A stretch of 64,000 bases of DNA from an uncultured Allomuricauda sp. GTDB taxonomy: Bacteria > Bacteroidota > Bacteroidia > Flavobacteriales > Flavobacteriaceae. The position numbers were made by a program, and so were the translations under genes. The DNA is taken from assembly GCF_947499585.1 (NCBI RefSeq), contig NZ_CANMOO010000001.1, positions 992,001 to 1,056,000 on the forward strand, given 5' to 3'. The notes under the pieces were generated by a model. It was not told where the DNA came from and did not search any database. It saw only the letters and a program-made list of their open reading frames with translations. Numbering within the stretch: the stretch's first letter is position 1; the number at the start of each line of letters is the position of its first letter. Of the stretch, positions 50,495 through 59,720 are shown one piece after another.

Positions 50495-52666
50495 TTATTT
50501 TTTAGCCTCCACCAGCTCCAGCTGGTCTATGCTTACATTGGTCATGAACATGCCGTAATTAACGGCGGCTTTATTTTTCTCCAAAGTATCAATGGTGCCC
50601 ACCGCCTTGCCATCAAATAGTCGAACACGGTCACCTACTTTAAACACGGGTCTAGGTTTGTTCTTTTCTTTTTGGATTGCCTTTTTCTTTTCTACCTTCT
50701 TTTCTTGCCTGACCTTTACAATTTTCTGTTCCAGTTCTAGCGCCACTTGCTTCTTTTGTACTTGTTTGGCTTTGGTCTGTTTTGCTGATGTTTTTTTGCG
50801 CTTGCTGTTTTCGGTTTCTACAATCCTGAGCAACTCCGAGATTAAAGGCCGCTTTTTGTTATCCAAAAAATAGCGTTCCGCAGCCGTATTGATTTTATCA
50901 CCCAATTGAATCATGCGTTGGTTATGATCATACAATTCTTGGTAGTTTTCCAACTTAGACTTGATTTTGGCATTTAGTTTTTCCAAACGTTCTGCTTCAT
51001 CACGGGCTTTGGTTTCTTCATCCTGCAACCGGGAACCGGTTTGCACCATTTTGGACCGCTCTTTCTGTAGTTTGGCTATGGTCGCATCAAACCTAACCTT
51101 GCCCCGTTCAATCTTTTTCTTCGCTCTATTTATAAGCGAATATGGAATTCCATTTTTCTGGGCTACTTCAAAGGTGAAGGAACTACCAGCCTCTCCCAAG
51201 ATCAACTGAAAAGTAGGTTCTAAGGTTTTAGCGTTGAAAAGCATATTGGCATTGGTAACATGTGGCAATTCATTGGCCAAAGCTTTTAAGTTGGCGTAAT
51301 GTGTGGTTATTACCCCGTACGCTTCACGTTCGTAAAAGACTTCTAAAAATGCTTCTGCCAATGCACCTCCTAATTCAGGGTCACTACCGGTACCAAACTC
51401 ATCAATTAAGAACAAGGTTTTATCATTGCATTTCTTTAGGAACTGATTCATGTTTTTCAAGCGATAGCTGTACGTGCTAAGATGGTTTTCAATAGATTGA
51501 TTATCTCCGATATCGGTTAAAATTTTATCGAACAGACAGACCGTGCTACGTTCGTGCACTGGAATTAGCAATCCACTCTGGAGCATCACTTGCAAAAGTC
51601 CAATGGTCTTTAGTGTGATACTTTTTCCACCAGCATTGGGACCAGAAATGACGATAATCCTGTTTTCCTTATGTAATTGAATGGTCTGCGGCCAGGTCCT
51701 TTCCTTTTTAAATTTATTCGTTAAAAAGAGTAGGGGATGATAGGCATCCCGAAGGAACAATTCTTTTTCTTCATTGATTTTAGGAAGCAGGGCATTCATA
51801 TCCAAGGCGTATTTTGCCTTGCCTGCGGTAATATCGATATGGGTAAGATAATCTTGATATTGTTTTAGCAGATAATCATAAGGTCTGATAGAATCGGTGA
51901 GTTGATTGAGGATACGCTGTACCTCCTCTTTTTCTTCAAACTCTAGATTGCTGAGTTCCCGAACAAAATTGAGTGTGGTTTCTGGGACAATATAAACAAT
52001 GCTGCCAGTTTTGGAACTCCCCATCATTGTTCCTTTCACCTTTTTACGGTGCATTGCTTTTACCGCTAAAACCCTTCGGTTCTCCACAACAGATTCACGG
52101 ATATCATCAAGAAAATCCTGTGATTGGCACCTGGACAGGGCAACATTAAAACTTTGATTGATTTTTCCACGAACTTCATTGATCTGCATTCGTATGTGGC
52201 GCAACTCATTAGAAGCATCATCTCTGATTTCGCCAAATTTATCTAAGACATTATCTATGGAAGTCGGGATTTCGGTATTGACCTCGACTTTTTCTGTGCT
52301 AGCAAAGAGTAGGGGATAGTACTCTTTAAATTTTTTAAAGAATTTTTGGTGCAGCGCAACGGTTTTACACATGCCACCTATTCTTCTAAATCCTGAAACC
52401 TCTAAAGTGGTGTTTTCAATCTTCAGTAATTTCAGTTCGTTATTGATACTGTCAAAACCATGGTTTGGAATTCTATTATCATTGGTGAAGGACGCTAAAT
52501 ACTCCGATGTCTGCCCTAAAATTTCCAATAAATGCTCTTTGTCAGATATTGGTTGAATTTCTAAAGCAATCTCTTTTCCCAATTCGGTGTTGCATCGCCC
52601 GGCGATTTGCTCTAGCACTGTTGGAAATTCTAAATCTTGAAGTGTTTTGGGATGTATGCTTTGCAT
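50495..52666 (-). CDS. mutS2: MutS2-family DNA repair ATPase without Smr domain
   Basis: A 723-residue MutS2-type protein. Helical core and clamp (about 1-310), the ATPase with Walker A GPNAGGKS (about 341-348) and Walker B LIDEFGTGSDPELGG, then TTHYANLKAL (signature His). A long charged coiled coil follows and a C-terminal KOW-like segment (FKVGDRVRLFDGKAVGTID, about 672-690). It stops there, without the Smr endonuclease domain that ends most MutS2 proteins (about 780 residues). MutS2 proteins act on recombination intermediates or stalled ribosomes, not mismatch repair. Confidence 0.9.
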   Translation of the reverse strand: MQSIHPKTLQDLEFPTVLEQIAGRCNTELGKEIALEIQPISDKEHLLEILGQTSEYLASFTNDNRIPNHGFDSINNELKLLKIENTTLEVSGFRRIGGMCKTVALHQKFFKKFKEYYPLLFASTEKVEVNTEIPTSIDNVLDKFGEIRDDASNELRHIRMQINEVRGKINQSFNVALSRCQSQDFLDDIRESVVENRRVLAVKAMHRKKVKGTMMGSSKTGSIVYIVPETTLNFVRELSNLEFEEKEEVQRILNQLTDSIRPYDYLLKQYQDYLTHIDITAGKAKYALDMNALLPKINEEKELFLRDAYHPLLFLTNKFKKERTWPQTIQLHKENRIIVISGPNAGGKSITLKTIGLLQVMLQSGLLIPVHERSTVCLFDKILTDIGDNQSIENHLSTYSYRLKNMNQFLKKCNDKTLFLIDEFGTGSDPELGGALAEAFLEVFYEREAYGVITTHYANLKALANELPHVTNANMLFNAKTLEPTFQLILGEAGSSFTFEVAQKNGIPYSLINRAKKKIERGKVRFDATIAKLQKERSKMVQTGSRLQDEETKARDEAERLEKLNAKIKSKLENYQELYDHNQRMIQLGDKINTAAERYFLDNKKRPLISELLRIVETENSKRKKTSAKQTKAKQVQKKQVALELEQKIVKVRQEKKVEKKKAIQKEKNKPRPVFKVGDRVRLFDGKAVGTIDTLEKNKAAVNYGMFMTNVSIDQLELVEAKK

Positions 52667-52717
52667 TTTCTTTTACTAGCTGGGCAAAGATAGCTCAATG
52701 ATACTTTGAAAGGTTTG

Positions 52718-53320
52718 TTAATTATAAACTCGAATTACTTCCCCGTTTCCTTTCCCCATGACGCTTCTTACATAGGCATTAACAGCTTTTTCCATTGAAA
52801 CCGGGTTATGTCCTGGAAAGTAGTCTTTATATTTTTCATAGGCATCTATTACCATTCCCAAGGAAACTACATTAAGTCTTGTTCCATTTTCAATTTCTAA
52901 AGCTGCCGCTTGCACAAAACTATGTATGCCACCATTGACCATGGCTGCACTTGCGGTTTTAACAACGGGGTCATCTGCTAAAATTCCTGTAGATAAGGTA
53001 ATTGAGCCACTTGGATTTAGAAAGTCTTGGCCTAAGCGAACGAGGTTCACCTGTCCCATTAGTTTACTTCTAAGACCAATATGATAGTCTTCTTCAGTTA
53101 AGTCCTTAAAGTTTGCCCATTTTGCTTCACCAGCAATGCAGATGATGGCATCCAGTTTGCCAGTTTGTTTAAACATGTTTTCAATGGACTTACTGTCTAC
53201 AATATCCACAGTGACATCGCCAGAGGTTCTTCCAGCAATGATAACCTCATTATTTTCTGAAAAGTGGCTTGTTACTTTATTGCCAATAGTTCCTTTTCCA
53301 CCTATAATCAATATTTTCAT
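52718..53320 (-). CDS. short-chain dehydrogenase/reductase (short SDR)
   Basis: A 200-residue SDR with cofactor motif IGGKGTIGNKV (GxxGxxG, about 6-16), AGRTSGDVTVDI and CIAGEAKWANF. The central YxxxK motif of classical SDRs is not obvious; SLGMVIDAYEKYKDY and TLSTGILADDP fit the small SDR group that includes several Bacteroidota and cyanobacterial enzymes. Substrate unknown. It is a single gene upstream of mutS2 on the same strand (51 bp gap). Confidence 0.82.
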   Translation of the reverse strand: MKILIIGGKGTIGNKVTSHFSENNEVIIAGRTSGDVTVDIVDSKSIENMFKQTGKLDAIICIAGEAKWANFKDLTEEDYHIGLRSKLMGQVNLVRLGQDFLNPSGSITLSTGILADDPVVKTASAAMVNGGIHSFVQAAALEIENGTRLNVVSLGMVIDAYEKYKDYFPGHNPVSMEKAVNAYVRSVMGKGNGEVIRVYN

Positions 53321-53342
53321 TCTGTATGTTTTCTAACCTTAC

Positions 53343-54848
53343 TCAAAGATAAATACTAATTGTAAGTGTGGCCATAGTAAGAATAGCTAAAAGTAAAACC
53401 AATGGCCAAACAAACTTCAACCATTTGTCATAACCTACATTGACAAGGGCAAGAGATGCCAATATAATACCGGTTGGATTAATAAACTTGAAGAGTCCTA
53501 CTCCATATTGATATGCATTAACCATAATTTCCCTTCCAATACCAACATTATCTGCCAAAGGAGACATTATGGGCATGGTTAGCACTGCCATTCCTGATGA
53601 AGACGGAATGAAAAAAGTTAAACCGCTATATAGTAAACAAGTTACATTTATAAACAGGCCTTTATGCATACCTGAAGTTAGTTCACTTGCGTAGAACAAT
53701 AAGGTATCGCTCACTTGACCGTCTTCCATTAGAACCGTAATCCCTCTTGCGATACCGATTATAAACGCAACTCCCAAGAGATCTTTTGCTCCCGACATGA
53801 ATTCATTTACAAATTGTTTTTCATTAAGCCGGGTAATAAACCCAATCAATAATGCACCAGCGAGGAAAACAGAGGTCATTTCCAGAAACCACCAACCCAA
53901 TTGGGAAACGCCATAGACCATAATAAGAAAACAGCTAGAAAAAACAAACAAGACTAGTTTAAGCTTTCCTGAAAGTTTTGTGGTTGTAGTGCTGGAAATT
54001 CCTGAAAACAAATTTTCAATTTCTTCTTTTTGATTATAGATGAGTGATCGTTCGGGGTTTTTCTTTACACGCTGTGCATAACGAATAATATAGACAATAC
54101 AAATAATCAAGCCTAGAAGAAGCATAATAAGTCGGCCATTAAGACCTTCTGTCCAGCTTATTCCGGCAGCATCTGATGCAATGATGGTACTGAATGGATT
54201 AACTGTGGATGCCAAAGTACCAATGGAAGAACCAATGTAGATTGAAGCTATGCATGCCAGTGCGTCGTACTTCGCCGCTAAGAAAATAGGAATTAAAATG
54301 GGATAAAAAGCAATGGTTTCTTCTTCTAATCCGAAGGTAGTTCCGCCCAACGCAATTAACGTTGTCACCATGATTATAAGGACAAATTCCCTACCCTTTA
54401 ATTTTTGTGCCAGCCACGCAATTCCAGCCTCAAAAGCTTTAGTTGCATTAACAATACTGATAAGTCCACCAATAATCAGAACCAGTAGAATAATATCTGC
54501 AGATTGCATAATACCCTTTAGAGGGGCTTGTATAAAACCAACAAAACCCTGAGGCTGGCCTTCTAGTTTTTGATAGGTATTTGGAATACTTATAGGTTTG
54601 GAAATGGCACCATCCTTGAATTTTTCTATCGGAATTTGAATTGCCAGTTCATCAAGGGTCTTTTGGGTAGCGGGAAAGCTAACACTTGTTTCCTCTGAAG
54701 CCCTAATCAATGTATCCGTTTTATTATCATATGAAAGACGATCATATTGCCCAGCAGGGATAATCCATGTTAAGAGAGAAACAATGGCTGCTATAATGAA
54801 TAAGACAGTATGTGCCGTTGGAAATTTTATTTTTTGAAGAAAGGACAT
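53343..54848 (-). CDS. YfcC-family carrier (C4-dicarboxylate/amino acid transporter superfamily)
   Basis: A 501-residue membrane protein with about 12 helices, starting KIKFPTAHTVLFIIAAIVSLLTWIIPAGQYDR, the YfcC/ArcD-type opening. The GGTTFGLEEETIAFYPILIPI motif and FIPSSSGMAVLTMPIMSPLAD near the C-terminus are characteristic of the DcuC-like fold. Possible substrates include arginine, ornithine, citrulline or short-chain dicarboxylates; none can be chosen from sequence. It is divergent from ung. Confidence 0.88.
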   Translation of the reverse strand: MSFLQKIKFPTAHTVLFIIAAIVSLLTWIIPAGQYDRLSYDNKTDTLIRASEETSVSFPATQKTLDELAIQIPIEKFKDGAISKPISIPNTYQKLEGQPQGFVGFIQAPLKGIMQSADIILLVLIIGGLISIVNATKAFEAGIAWLAQKLKGREFVLIIMVTTLIALGGTTFGLEEETIAFYPILIPIFLAAKYDALACIASIYIGSSIGTLASTVNPFSTIIASDAAGISWTEGLNGRLIMLLLGLIICIVYIIRYAQRVKKNPERSLIYNQKEEIENLFSGISSTTTTKLSGKLKLVLFVFSSCFLIMVYGVSQLGWWFLEMTSVFLAGALLIGFITRLNEKQFVNEFMSGAKDLLGVAFIIGIARGITVLMEDGQVSDTLLFYASELTSGMHKGLFINVTCLLYSGLTFFIPSSSGMAVLTMPIMSPLADNVGIGREIMVNAYQYGVGLFKFINPTGIILASLALVNVGYDKWLKFVWPLVLLLAILTMATLTISIYL

Positions 54849-54852
54849 TGGT

Positions 54853-54860
54853 TAATTTTG
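54853..54860 (+). promoter_or_regulatory. possible -7 box for ung
   Basis: TAATTTTG fits TAnnTTTG, 60 bp upstream of the ung ATG in the 72-bp divergent gap. No -33 partner is clear, so this is a weak call. Confidence 0.3.
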
Positions 54861-54920
54861 AATGTTAGTCACAGGGAAAGATATTATTTTTAGATTTATC
54901 CGAAGAAATAAGAAGAATTA

Positions 54921-55586
54921 ATGAATGTAAGTATAGATCTAAGCTGGAAACCTCATTTACAACCTGAGTTCGAGAAACCTTATTTTCAACAACTGACTCA
55001 ATTTGTAAAACAGGAATATCAACAGCATACTTGTTTTCCCAAAGGAAAGGACATTTTTGCAGCATTTGATCATTGCCCTTTTCAGGACGTCAAAGTTGTT
55101 ATAATAGGGCAGGACCCATATCATGGGCCTAACCAGGCCAATGGACTGTGCTTTTCTGTAAAAGATAATATCCCACACCCGCCATCGCTGGTAAATATTT
55201 TTAAGGAGATTAAAGTTGATGTGGAACAACCATACCCCAAAAGCGGCAACCTAGAACGATGGGCACAGCAAGGAGTACTGCTTTTAAATGCTACATTAAC
55301 GGTAAGAGCTCATGAAGCAGGAAGTCATCAAAAAAAGGGTTGGGAGCAGTTTACAGATGCTGTGATTGAAACGGTATCCTCTAAACAAGAAGGTATTGTT
55401 TTTTTGCTTTGGGGTGGGTTTGCAAAAAAGAAATCAACCTTGATAAATAAAACAAAACATCACATACTTACTTCAGGGCATCCCTCACCATTAAGTGCAA
55501 ACAGAGGCCTTTGGTTTGGTAATCAACATTTTAGTAAAACCAATGCCTTGTTGGGTCAAATGGGAAAAAAGTTGATAAGTTGGTGA
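54921..55586 (+). CDS. ung: uracil-DNA glycosylase
   Basis: A 221-residue family 1 uracil-DNA glycosylase, which removes uracil from DNA for base-excision repair. The catalytic water-activating Asp is D65 in GQDPYHG (63-69), and the minor-groove loop is HPSPLS (187-192) with the catalytic His. LLLNATLTV and WFGNQHFSKTN are also conserved. Normal length. Downstream is a receiver-domain gene. Confidence 0.96.
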   Translation: MNVSIDLSWKPHLQPEFEKPYFQQLTQFVKQEYQQHTCFPKGKDIFAAFDHCPFQDVKVVIIGQDPYHGPNQANGLCFSVKDNIPHPPSLVNIFKEIKVDVEQPYPKSGNLERWAQQGVLLLNATLTVRAHEAGSHQKKGWEQFTDAVIETVSSKQEGIVFLLWGGFAKKKSTLINKTKHHILTSGHPSPLSANRGLWFGNQHFSKTNALLGQMGKKLISW

Positions 55587-55672
55587 ATTACTTCTTGAAA
55601 GGATTTTCTTAAAGTATCACAAGAATTCGTACGTTTATAGACTAACACGACCATCAGAAAATTCTTAATAAA

Positions 55673-56077
55673 TTGCGCAGACTGAAATCAGTTTTACTCG
55701 TTGATGATGACGATACAACGAACTTCTTAAATAGGTTTTTTGTAAAACAATTAGATAATGGTTTAACGGTTAACACGGCCAGTAACGGAAAAGAAGCTAT
55801 TGATTTTTTGGAGGGCACTTCAGATGAAGATTTAATGCCCTGTTTACTTATTTTGGATACTAACATGCCTACAATGAATGGGTGGGAATTCTTGGACGCT
55901 TTTGATAAAAAGTTTGATAAGGGGTTTAAAGAAAAAATTGTGGTGGTCATGTTAACTGCCTTGGATACTGAAGAAACCACAGCTTTGGCACTGGCAAACC
56001 CTAATGTTAGGGATACAGCGCAAAAACCACTCTCTGATTTAAAGTTTAAGACTTTGATTAAGAAATATTTTTCTTAA
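55673..56077 (+). CDS. stand-alone response regulator receiver
   Basis: A 134-residue receiver domain with the acidic pocket VDDDD (10-14), phosphoacceptor D62 (LLILDTNMPTMNG), T95 in VMLTA and K118 in AQKPL. It has no output domain, so it is a shuttle or a CheY-like signalling protein with a remote partner. The only start available is TTG at 55673; no ATG lies before the first strand. No histidine kinase is in the window. The stop overlaps the convergent next gene by 4 bp. Confidence 0.88.
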   Translation: MRRLKSVLLVDDDDTTNFLNRFFVKQLDNGLTVNTASNGKEAIDFLEGTSDEDLMPCLLILDTNMPTMNGWEFLDAFDKKFDKGFKEKIVVVMLTALDTEETTALALANPNVRDTAQKPLSDLKFKTLIKKYFS

Positions 56078-56928
56078 ACTTTGGAATATAGAAATTCTTT
56101 AGAATTTTTCACTTCATTAATAAGTTGCAGGCTAAGCAGTCTATTTTGCACTTCATTTAAGATTTTTACATCTATTTGATTCTGACCCCAGGTTGTTTTG
56201 GAAAGCCAATCTTGAATATCCTCCAATTGTTGATTGTATCTATTTGCCAAAGTCCTGTCAATACTTGGAATTTGTTTGAATTCAATAGTATAGGTATTGA
56301 TAACTTCTAAGATATGTTTAAGCAATTGTCCGTTGGTCTTTAAAAAAGCATTTGTTGCGGCGATAACAAAACAGGGCCAAGGGGTAGGGCAGTCCCCCAA
56401 TCTTTTAAAGATACCTTTATCTACCAATGGTTTTGTTGTAAAATGCTCCCACATAAAATATGCATTGGAACCTTCACTAAGATTTTTAACAGCGCCATCT
56501 AGGTTATCTATTATGTCAAATTCAAGCATATCTGTATCCCAACCTTGATTTTGCGCATTTACATATGCCATTAAATGACTTCCACTACCTATACGACTTA
56601 CAGCAACTTTGTCTTTTTCTAATTCTGATATAGAAGTGCGCTCACTGCTGTTGGCAACGTGAATTCCCCAAAGTAGAGGGGAAGAGATATACTCTTGTAC
56701 AATTTTAGATGGATTTCCCTGAGAAATGCTTTTAACCAAACCTTCAGTGAGTATAATAGCTAAATCCGTTTCGCCATCATTCAGAAGCTGGCACATTTTT
56801 CCTGTGCCTTCTGGAATATTTGTCCATTCTAAACGTATGCCACGGTCTTCAAAAGCACCTTCTTCAATGGCTAAATGCCAGGGAAGATTAAAATGCTCTG
56901 GCACACCAATTATTTTAACTGTTTTCAT
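56074..56928 (-). CDS. substrate-binding-protein-like (NMT1/SsuA-type) protein without signal peptide
   Basis: A 284-residue periplasmic-binding-protein type II fold: KIIGVPEHFNLPWHLAIEEGAFED at the start, RLEWTNIPEGTGKMCQLLNDGETDLAII and KVAVSRIGSGSHLM are the family signatures of NMT1/thiamine/sulfonate receptors. It has no signal peptide, Tat signal or lipobox, so it is probably cytosolic and not the receptor of an ABC importer; no permease or ATPase is adjacent. Ligand unknown; thiamine-precursor chemistry is one option. Confidence 0.82.
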   Translation of the reverse strand: MKTVKIIGVPEHFNLPWHLAIEEGAFEDRGIRLEWTNIPEGTGKMCQLLNDGETDLAIILTEGLVKSISQGNPSKIVQEYISSPLLWGIHVANSSERTSISELEKDKVAVSRIGSGSHLMAYVNAQNQGWDTDMLEFDIIDNLDGAVKNLSEGSNAYFMWEHFTTKPLVDKGIFKRLGDCPTPWPCFVIAATNAFLKTNGQLLKHILEVINTYTIEFKQIPSIDRTLANRYNQQLEDIQDWLSKTTWGQNQIDVKILNEVQNRLLSLQLINEVKNSKEFLYSKV

Positions 56929-56979
56929 AAGGTTTTAAATAGGGAAGGAATATTACCAAAAGTCATATTAAGCCAATAT

Positions 56980-57849
56980 TCAAGAAACAAGTTTTTCTAA
57001 AGTATATTTTATGAGGTCGTCCACAGTTCTAACAGCATTTGAAGAAAATTCTCCTGTAGCTCTATTGGCCAGAATAGCGTTTAAAGAAATTGCACGATGT
57101 CCATGTAGTTTTGCCAAACCATAAATGCCAGCTGTTTCCATTTCAAGGTTGGTTATTTGCTGGTTTTTATATAAAAAGGAAGCAAGTTTATCATTGAAAT
57201 CCGTAATCTTTGGAGCTAACCTAAGGCTTCTTCCTTGTGGCCCGTAAAATCCTGAATTAGTTGCTGTTATGCCAAATCGTATACGATTCGAGGTAATCAT
57301 ATCCCCCAAGTTTTTATCAGAATCCACTGCATATGCCACTATGTTATGTGCATTCCATTCCAGGAAACTATTAAGCTGCTCTTCTAGGCTATGATTTCTC
57401 ACATGTCCAGCATCATAAAAGTGTAGCAAGCCTTCAAAACCAACTGCGGATGTGCTCAGTAAGAACGAATCAACAGGTATATCTGCTTGTATTGCACCAG
57501 ATGTACCAATCCGTATAAAATCTAATTGTGTCTTCTCTTTTTTTACTTCTCGGGTAGTAAAATTTATGTTTACCAGAGCATCCAACTCATTAAAAACAAT
57601 GTCAATGTTGTCTGTGCCAATACCAGTGGAGATAACTGTAATTCTTTTTCCGTTGTAGATACCGGTTTGAGTCAAGAACTCACGACTTCCCTTTTCAATT
57701 TCAATAGAATCGAAGTATTTAGTAACCAAAGGCACACGGGTAGGGTCTCCAACAGTGATTATGGTAGAAGATATATCTTCAGGTAAAAGATTAAGATGGT
57801 AAATACTGCCATCAGGATTCAGAATCAATTCTGAGTCACTTAAGGCCAT
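56980..57849 (-). CDS. nucleoside phosphorylase (uridine phosphorylase-like)
   Basis: A 289-residue PNP/UDP-family enzyme that cleaves nucleosides with phosphate. It has ITVGDPTRVP near the start (phosphate loop), GIGTDNIDIVFNEL, RIGTSGAIQADIPVDSF and NLEMETAGIYGLAKLHGH (ribose/base site with the family Met-Glu). Substrate, probably uridine, is inferred from the family. It is 1 bp downstream of the DUF1835 gene. Confidence 0.9.
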   Translation of the reverse strand: MALSDSELILNPDGSIYHLNLLPEDISSTIITVGDPTRVPLVTKYFDSIEIEKGSREFLTQTGIYNGKRITVISTGIGTDNIDIVFNELDALVNINFTTREVKKEKTQLDFIRIGTSGAIQADIPVDSFLLSTSAVGFEGLLHFYDAGHVRNHSLEEQLNSFLEWNAHNIVAYAVDSDKNLGDMITSNRIRFGITATNSGFYGPQGRSLRLAPKITDFNDKLASFLYKNQQITNLEMETAGIYGLAKLHGHRAISLNAILANRATGEFSSNAVRTVDDLIKYTLEKLVS

Positions 57850-57850
57850 T

Positions 57851-58783
57851 TTAGAGTTTTAGGATGCGATCTGTAGTAGAGTTATATAAGAAGTTATACT
57901 TTAAAGAACCTCCTAAATACAATTGATTATCACGTAGTTGAGAATAATAATTTGCTTTATTCGTTAAAACTTCTTTACCTTTTCTTGTTAGTTTAACAGG
58001 ATTGAAAGAACCAAATAGGGGTTTGAGCGAAGAGATCATGCGATTGTATTGTGTGTCTCCAAAACCATAATACCCTTGATTTGCTAGAACCTGGTTTAAT
58101 AGGACAGCTCTGGATTCTGGTTTTTGACTTGCTGCTGTATCCAAAATACGGTTCTCCATTTCGTTAAGGCCGTTCTTAATTGTTGGAAAACGCTTTAGAT
58201 GCGCTCTTAGAGCCTCGGATAAGTATTGAAACTGAAAATTGTTATGTGCAATCAGGTTTTCTAAGCGAATAGGGTTGTCACTGCAATATAATTGCCAGAC
58301 GTAATCGGCAAATTCAATATCATCTTGAGATAAAATGGTTCTATTCTCGTAGAGATCCAGCAATTTCTCATCACTTAGCTCATTTAAACCATATAGTTTA
58401 TCACTTTCATCTTCTTTTCCACTGCACACTAATGATATTTCTGCATGCCTTCTGTGCGTTTTAAGCCAGCTGAGGACAGCCAACATATTTATTTGACAGA
58501 AAAGGTCGTATTCAAACCAAAGAACAATCTGATCTTGTTGTTTGTGGTTACATAGCGATCTATATTCCTTAAGGGTTTTCTCGACAAACCAAGATTTGGA
58601 AACTTTGTAGTTTTTGTTCAAAAATTCAAATCGCGTCTTCCAGAAGGATTCACTGCCTACGGCACATAGTGTCTTGCCTTCGCAGAGCATTTCTCTCCAC
58701 GTGATAATATCTCCTTTTAGGTGTAACGATTGTAATTTTGACGTGAAATTGTCGCCGTTGGTAATATGCAACAGTGATTTCAT
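57851..58783 (-). CDS. DUF1835 domain protein
   Basis: A 310-residue cytoplasmic protein with the DUF1835 N-terminal domain (LLHITNGDNFTSKLQSLHLKGDIITWREMLCEG, given here as two parts: ITNGDNF and GDIITWREML) and the HKQQDQIVLWFEYDLFCQINML segment split by Phe/Trp residues. The C-terminal part ends with NRMISSLKPLFGSFNPVKLTRKGKEVL, a winged-helix-like stretch. Function is unknown. Its gene is 1 bp upstream of the nucleoside phosphorylase gene, so the two form an operon. Confidence 0.85.
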   Translation of the reverse strand: MKSLLHITNGDNFTSKLQSLHLKGDIITWREMLCEGKTLCAVGSESFWKTRFEFLNKNYKVSKSWFVEKTLKEYRSLCNHKQQDQIVLWFEYDLFCQINMLAVLSWLKTHRRHAEISLVCSGKEDESDKLYGLNELSDEKLLDLYENRTILSQDDIEFADYVWQLYCSDNPIRLENLIAHNNFQFQYLSEALRAHLKRFPTIKNGLNEMENRILDTAASQKPESRAVLLNQVLANQGYYGFGDTQYNRMISSLKPLFGSFNPVKLTRKGKEVLTNKANYYSQLRDNQLYLGGSLKYNFLYNSTTDRILKL

Positions 58784-58927
58784 TTTCAGTTTAGTTTTCG
58801 TCGGTTAGAGACATTAAATGTAAGATTTAAACCAAGAACACAAAAATTTTTTCATAAAACATTGGATGTCAAAGCTTAAATTTAACAACGTAGGAAAAAT
58901 ATGAAGAGAATTTTAGGAATAAAGACG

Positions 58928-59257
58928 CTATCCGCCAACTCTTTTAGTAGAAAATCCATAATCTTTCAAAAAGGCCATAATTTTATCTCGATAATCCCCT
59001 TGAATGATGATAAAGTCGTTTTTATAACTACCACCAACACTTAAATACGACTTAAGATCCTTTGTAAGTTTTTTGAAATCGGCATCAGAACCAGTATAGC
59101 CTTCTAAAATGGTCACTGGTTTACCTTTACGTTTTTCATATTTGCAGATTATAGGAGCATCTTGGAGCCAATACTTGGGTTGGTCTTTTTTGGGAACCTC
59201 ATTTTCGTCAGGTTCATGGTCCGGAAATAAATTTTTGAGTTGATCTTGTAGATCCAT
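58928..59257 (-). CDS. SUI1/eIF1-family translation factor
   Basis: A 109-residue protein with the SUI1/YciH fold: RKGKPVTILEGYTGSDADFKKL, DLKSYLSVGGSYKNDFI and IIQGDYRDKIMAFLKDYGFSTK, the last two being the family core. Bacterial YciH-type members are related to eukaryotic eIF1 and influence start-codon fidelity. It follows the RibK-like gene by 12 bp. Confidence 0.92.
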   Translation of the reverse strand: MDLQDQLKNLFPDHEPDENEVPKKDQPKYWLQDAPIICKYEKRKGKPVTILEGYTGSDADFKKLTKDLKSYLSVGGSYKNDFIIIQGDYRDKIMAFLKDYGFSTKRVGG

Positions 59258-59269
59258 AGTAAAACTGAT

Positions 59270-59713
59270 TTAGGGCAATAGCTCTAATTGATTTTTATTT
59301 ACGCTTATTGTGATTATATCACCATAGATAATTTCATCAATTTTAGGTAAAATTAATTCTAAAGTGGTTTTACTTTGTTCATGTTCTGTTTTGGTTTTTG
59401 GGTCTGGCATGTAGACTAAACCCTTGTGTTCAATCATTTTGTAGCTAACAGTAACATCGAAAAAGTAGAAATTTTCTGGGGGAATGTGTTTTGTCCACTC
59501 CACTTGATTAAAAAAATACTTGGGATTTTTTATTTGATAATTAAAGGGGGATACGTCAATATTGAGTGTTCCCGGATGATACCCCGTTAAATCCAATCCA
59601 AGCTTTTTAAAATAGGGAGCTTGAATTGCAATTGTACCTCCAGGATAGCGATGATCACCTTTCTTGCCAGATGCAGCACCATGTCCAGGAATTATCTTGG
59701 CAGTTATGGTCAT
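59270..59713 (-). CDS. small protein resembling CTP-dependent riboflavin kinase (DUF120)
   Basis: A 147-residue cytoplasmic protein. Its start has a glycine-rich loop GHGAASG (10-16) and then HPGTLNID (46-53), which recall GxGxxSG and PGTLNI of archaeal RibK/DUF120. The rest is beta-rich (YFFDVTVSYKMIEHKGLVYMP, separate strands). I am not certain of the family, and the archaeal enzyme uses CTP rather than ATP. It lies between a 2OG oxygenase (7 bp) and SUI1 (12 bp) in one operon. Confidence 0.6.
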   Translation of the reverse strand: MTITAKIIPGHGAASGKKGDHRYPGGTIAIQAPYFKKLGLDLTGYHPGTLNIDVSPFNYQIKNPKYFFNQVEWTKHIPPENFYFFDVTVSYKMIEHKGLVYMPDPKTKTEHEQSKTTLELILPKIDEIIYGDIITISVNKNQLELLP

Positions 59714-59720
59714 GAAATAC

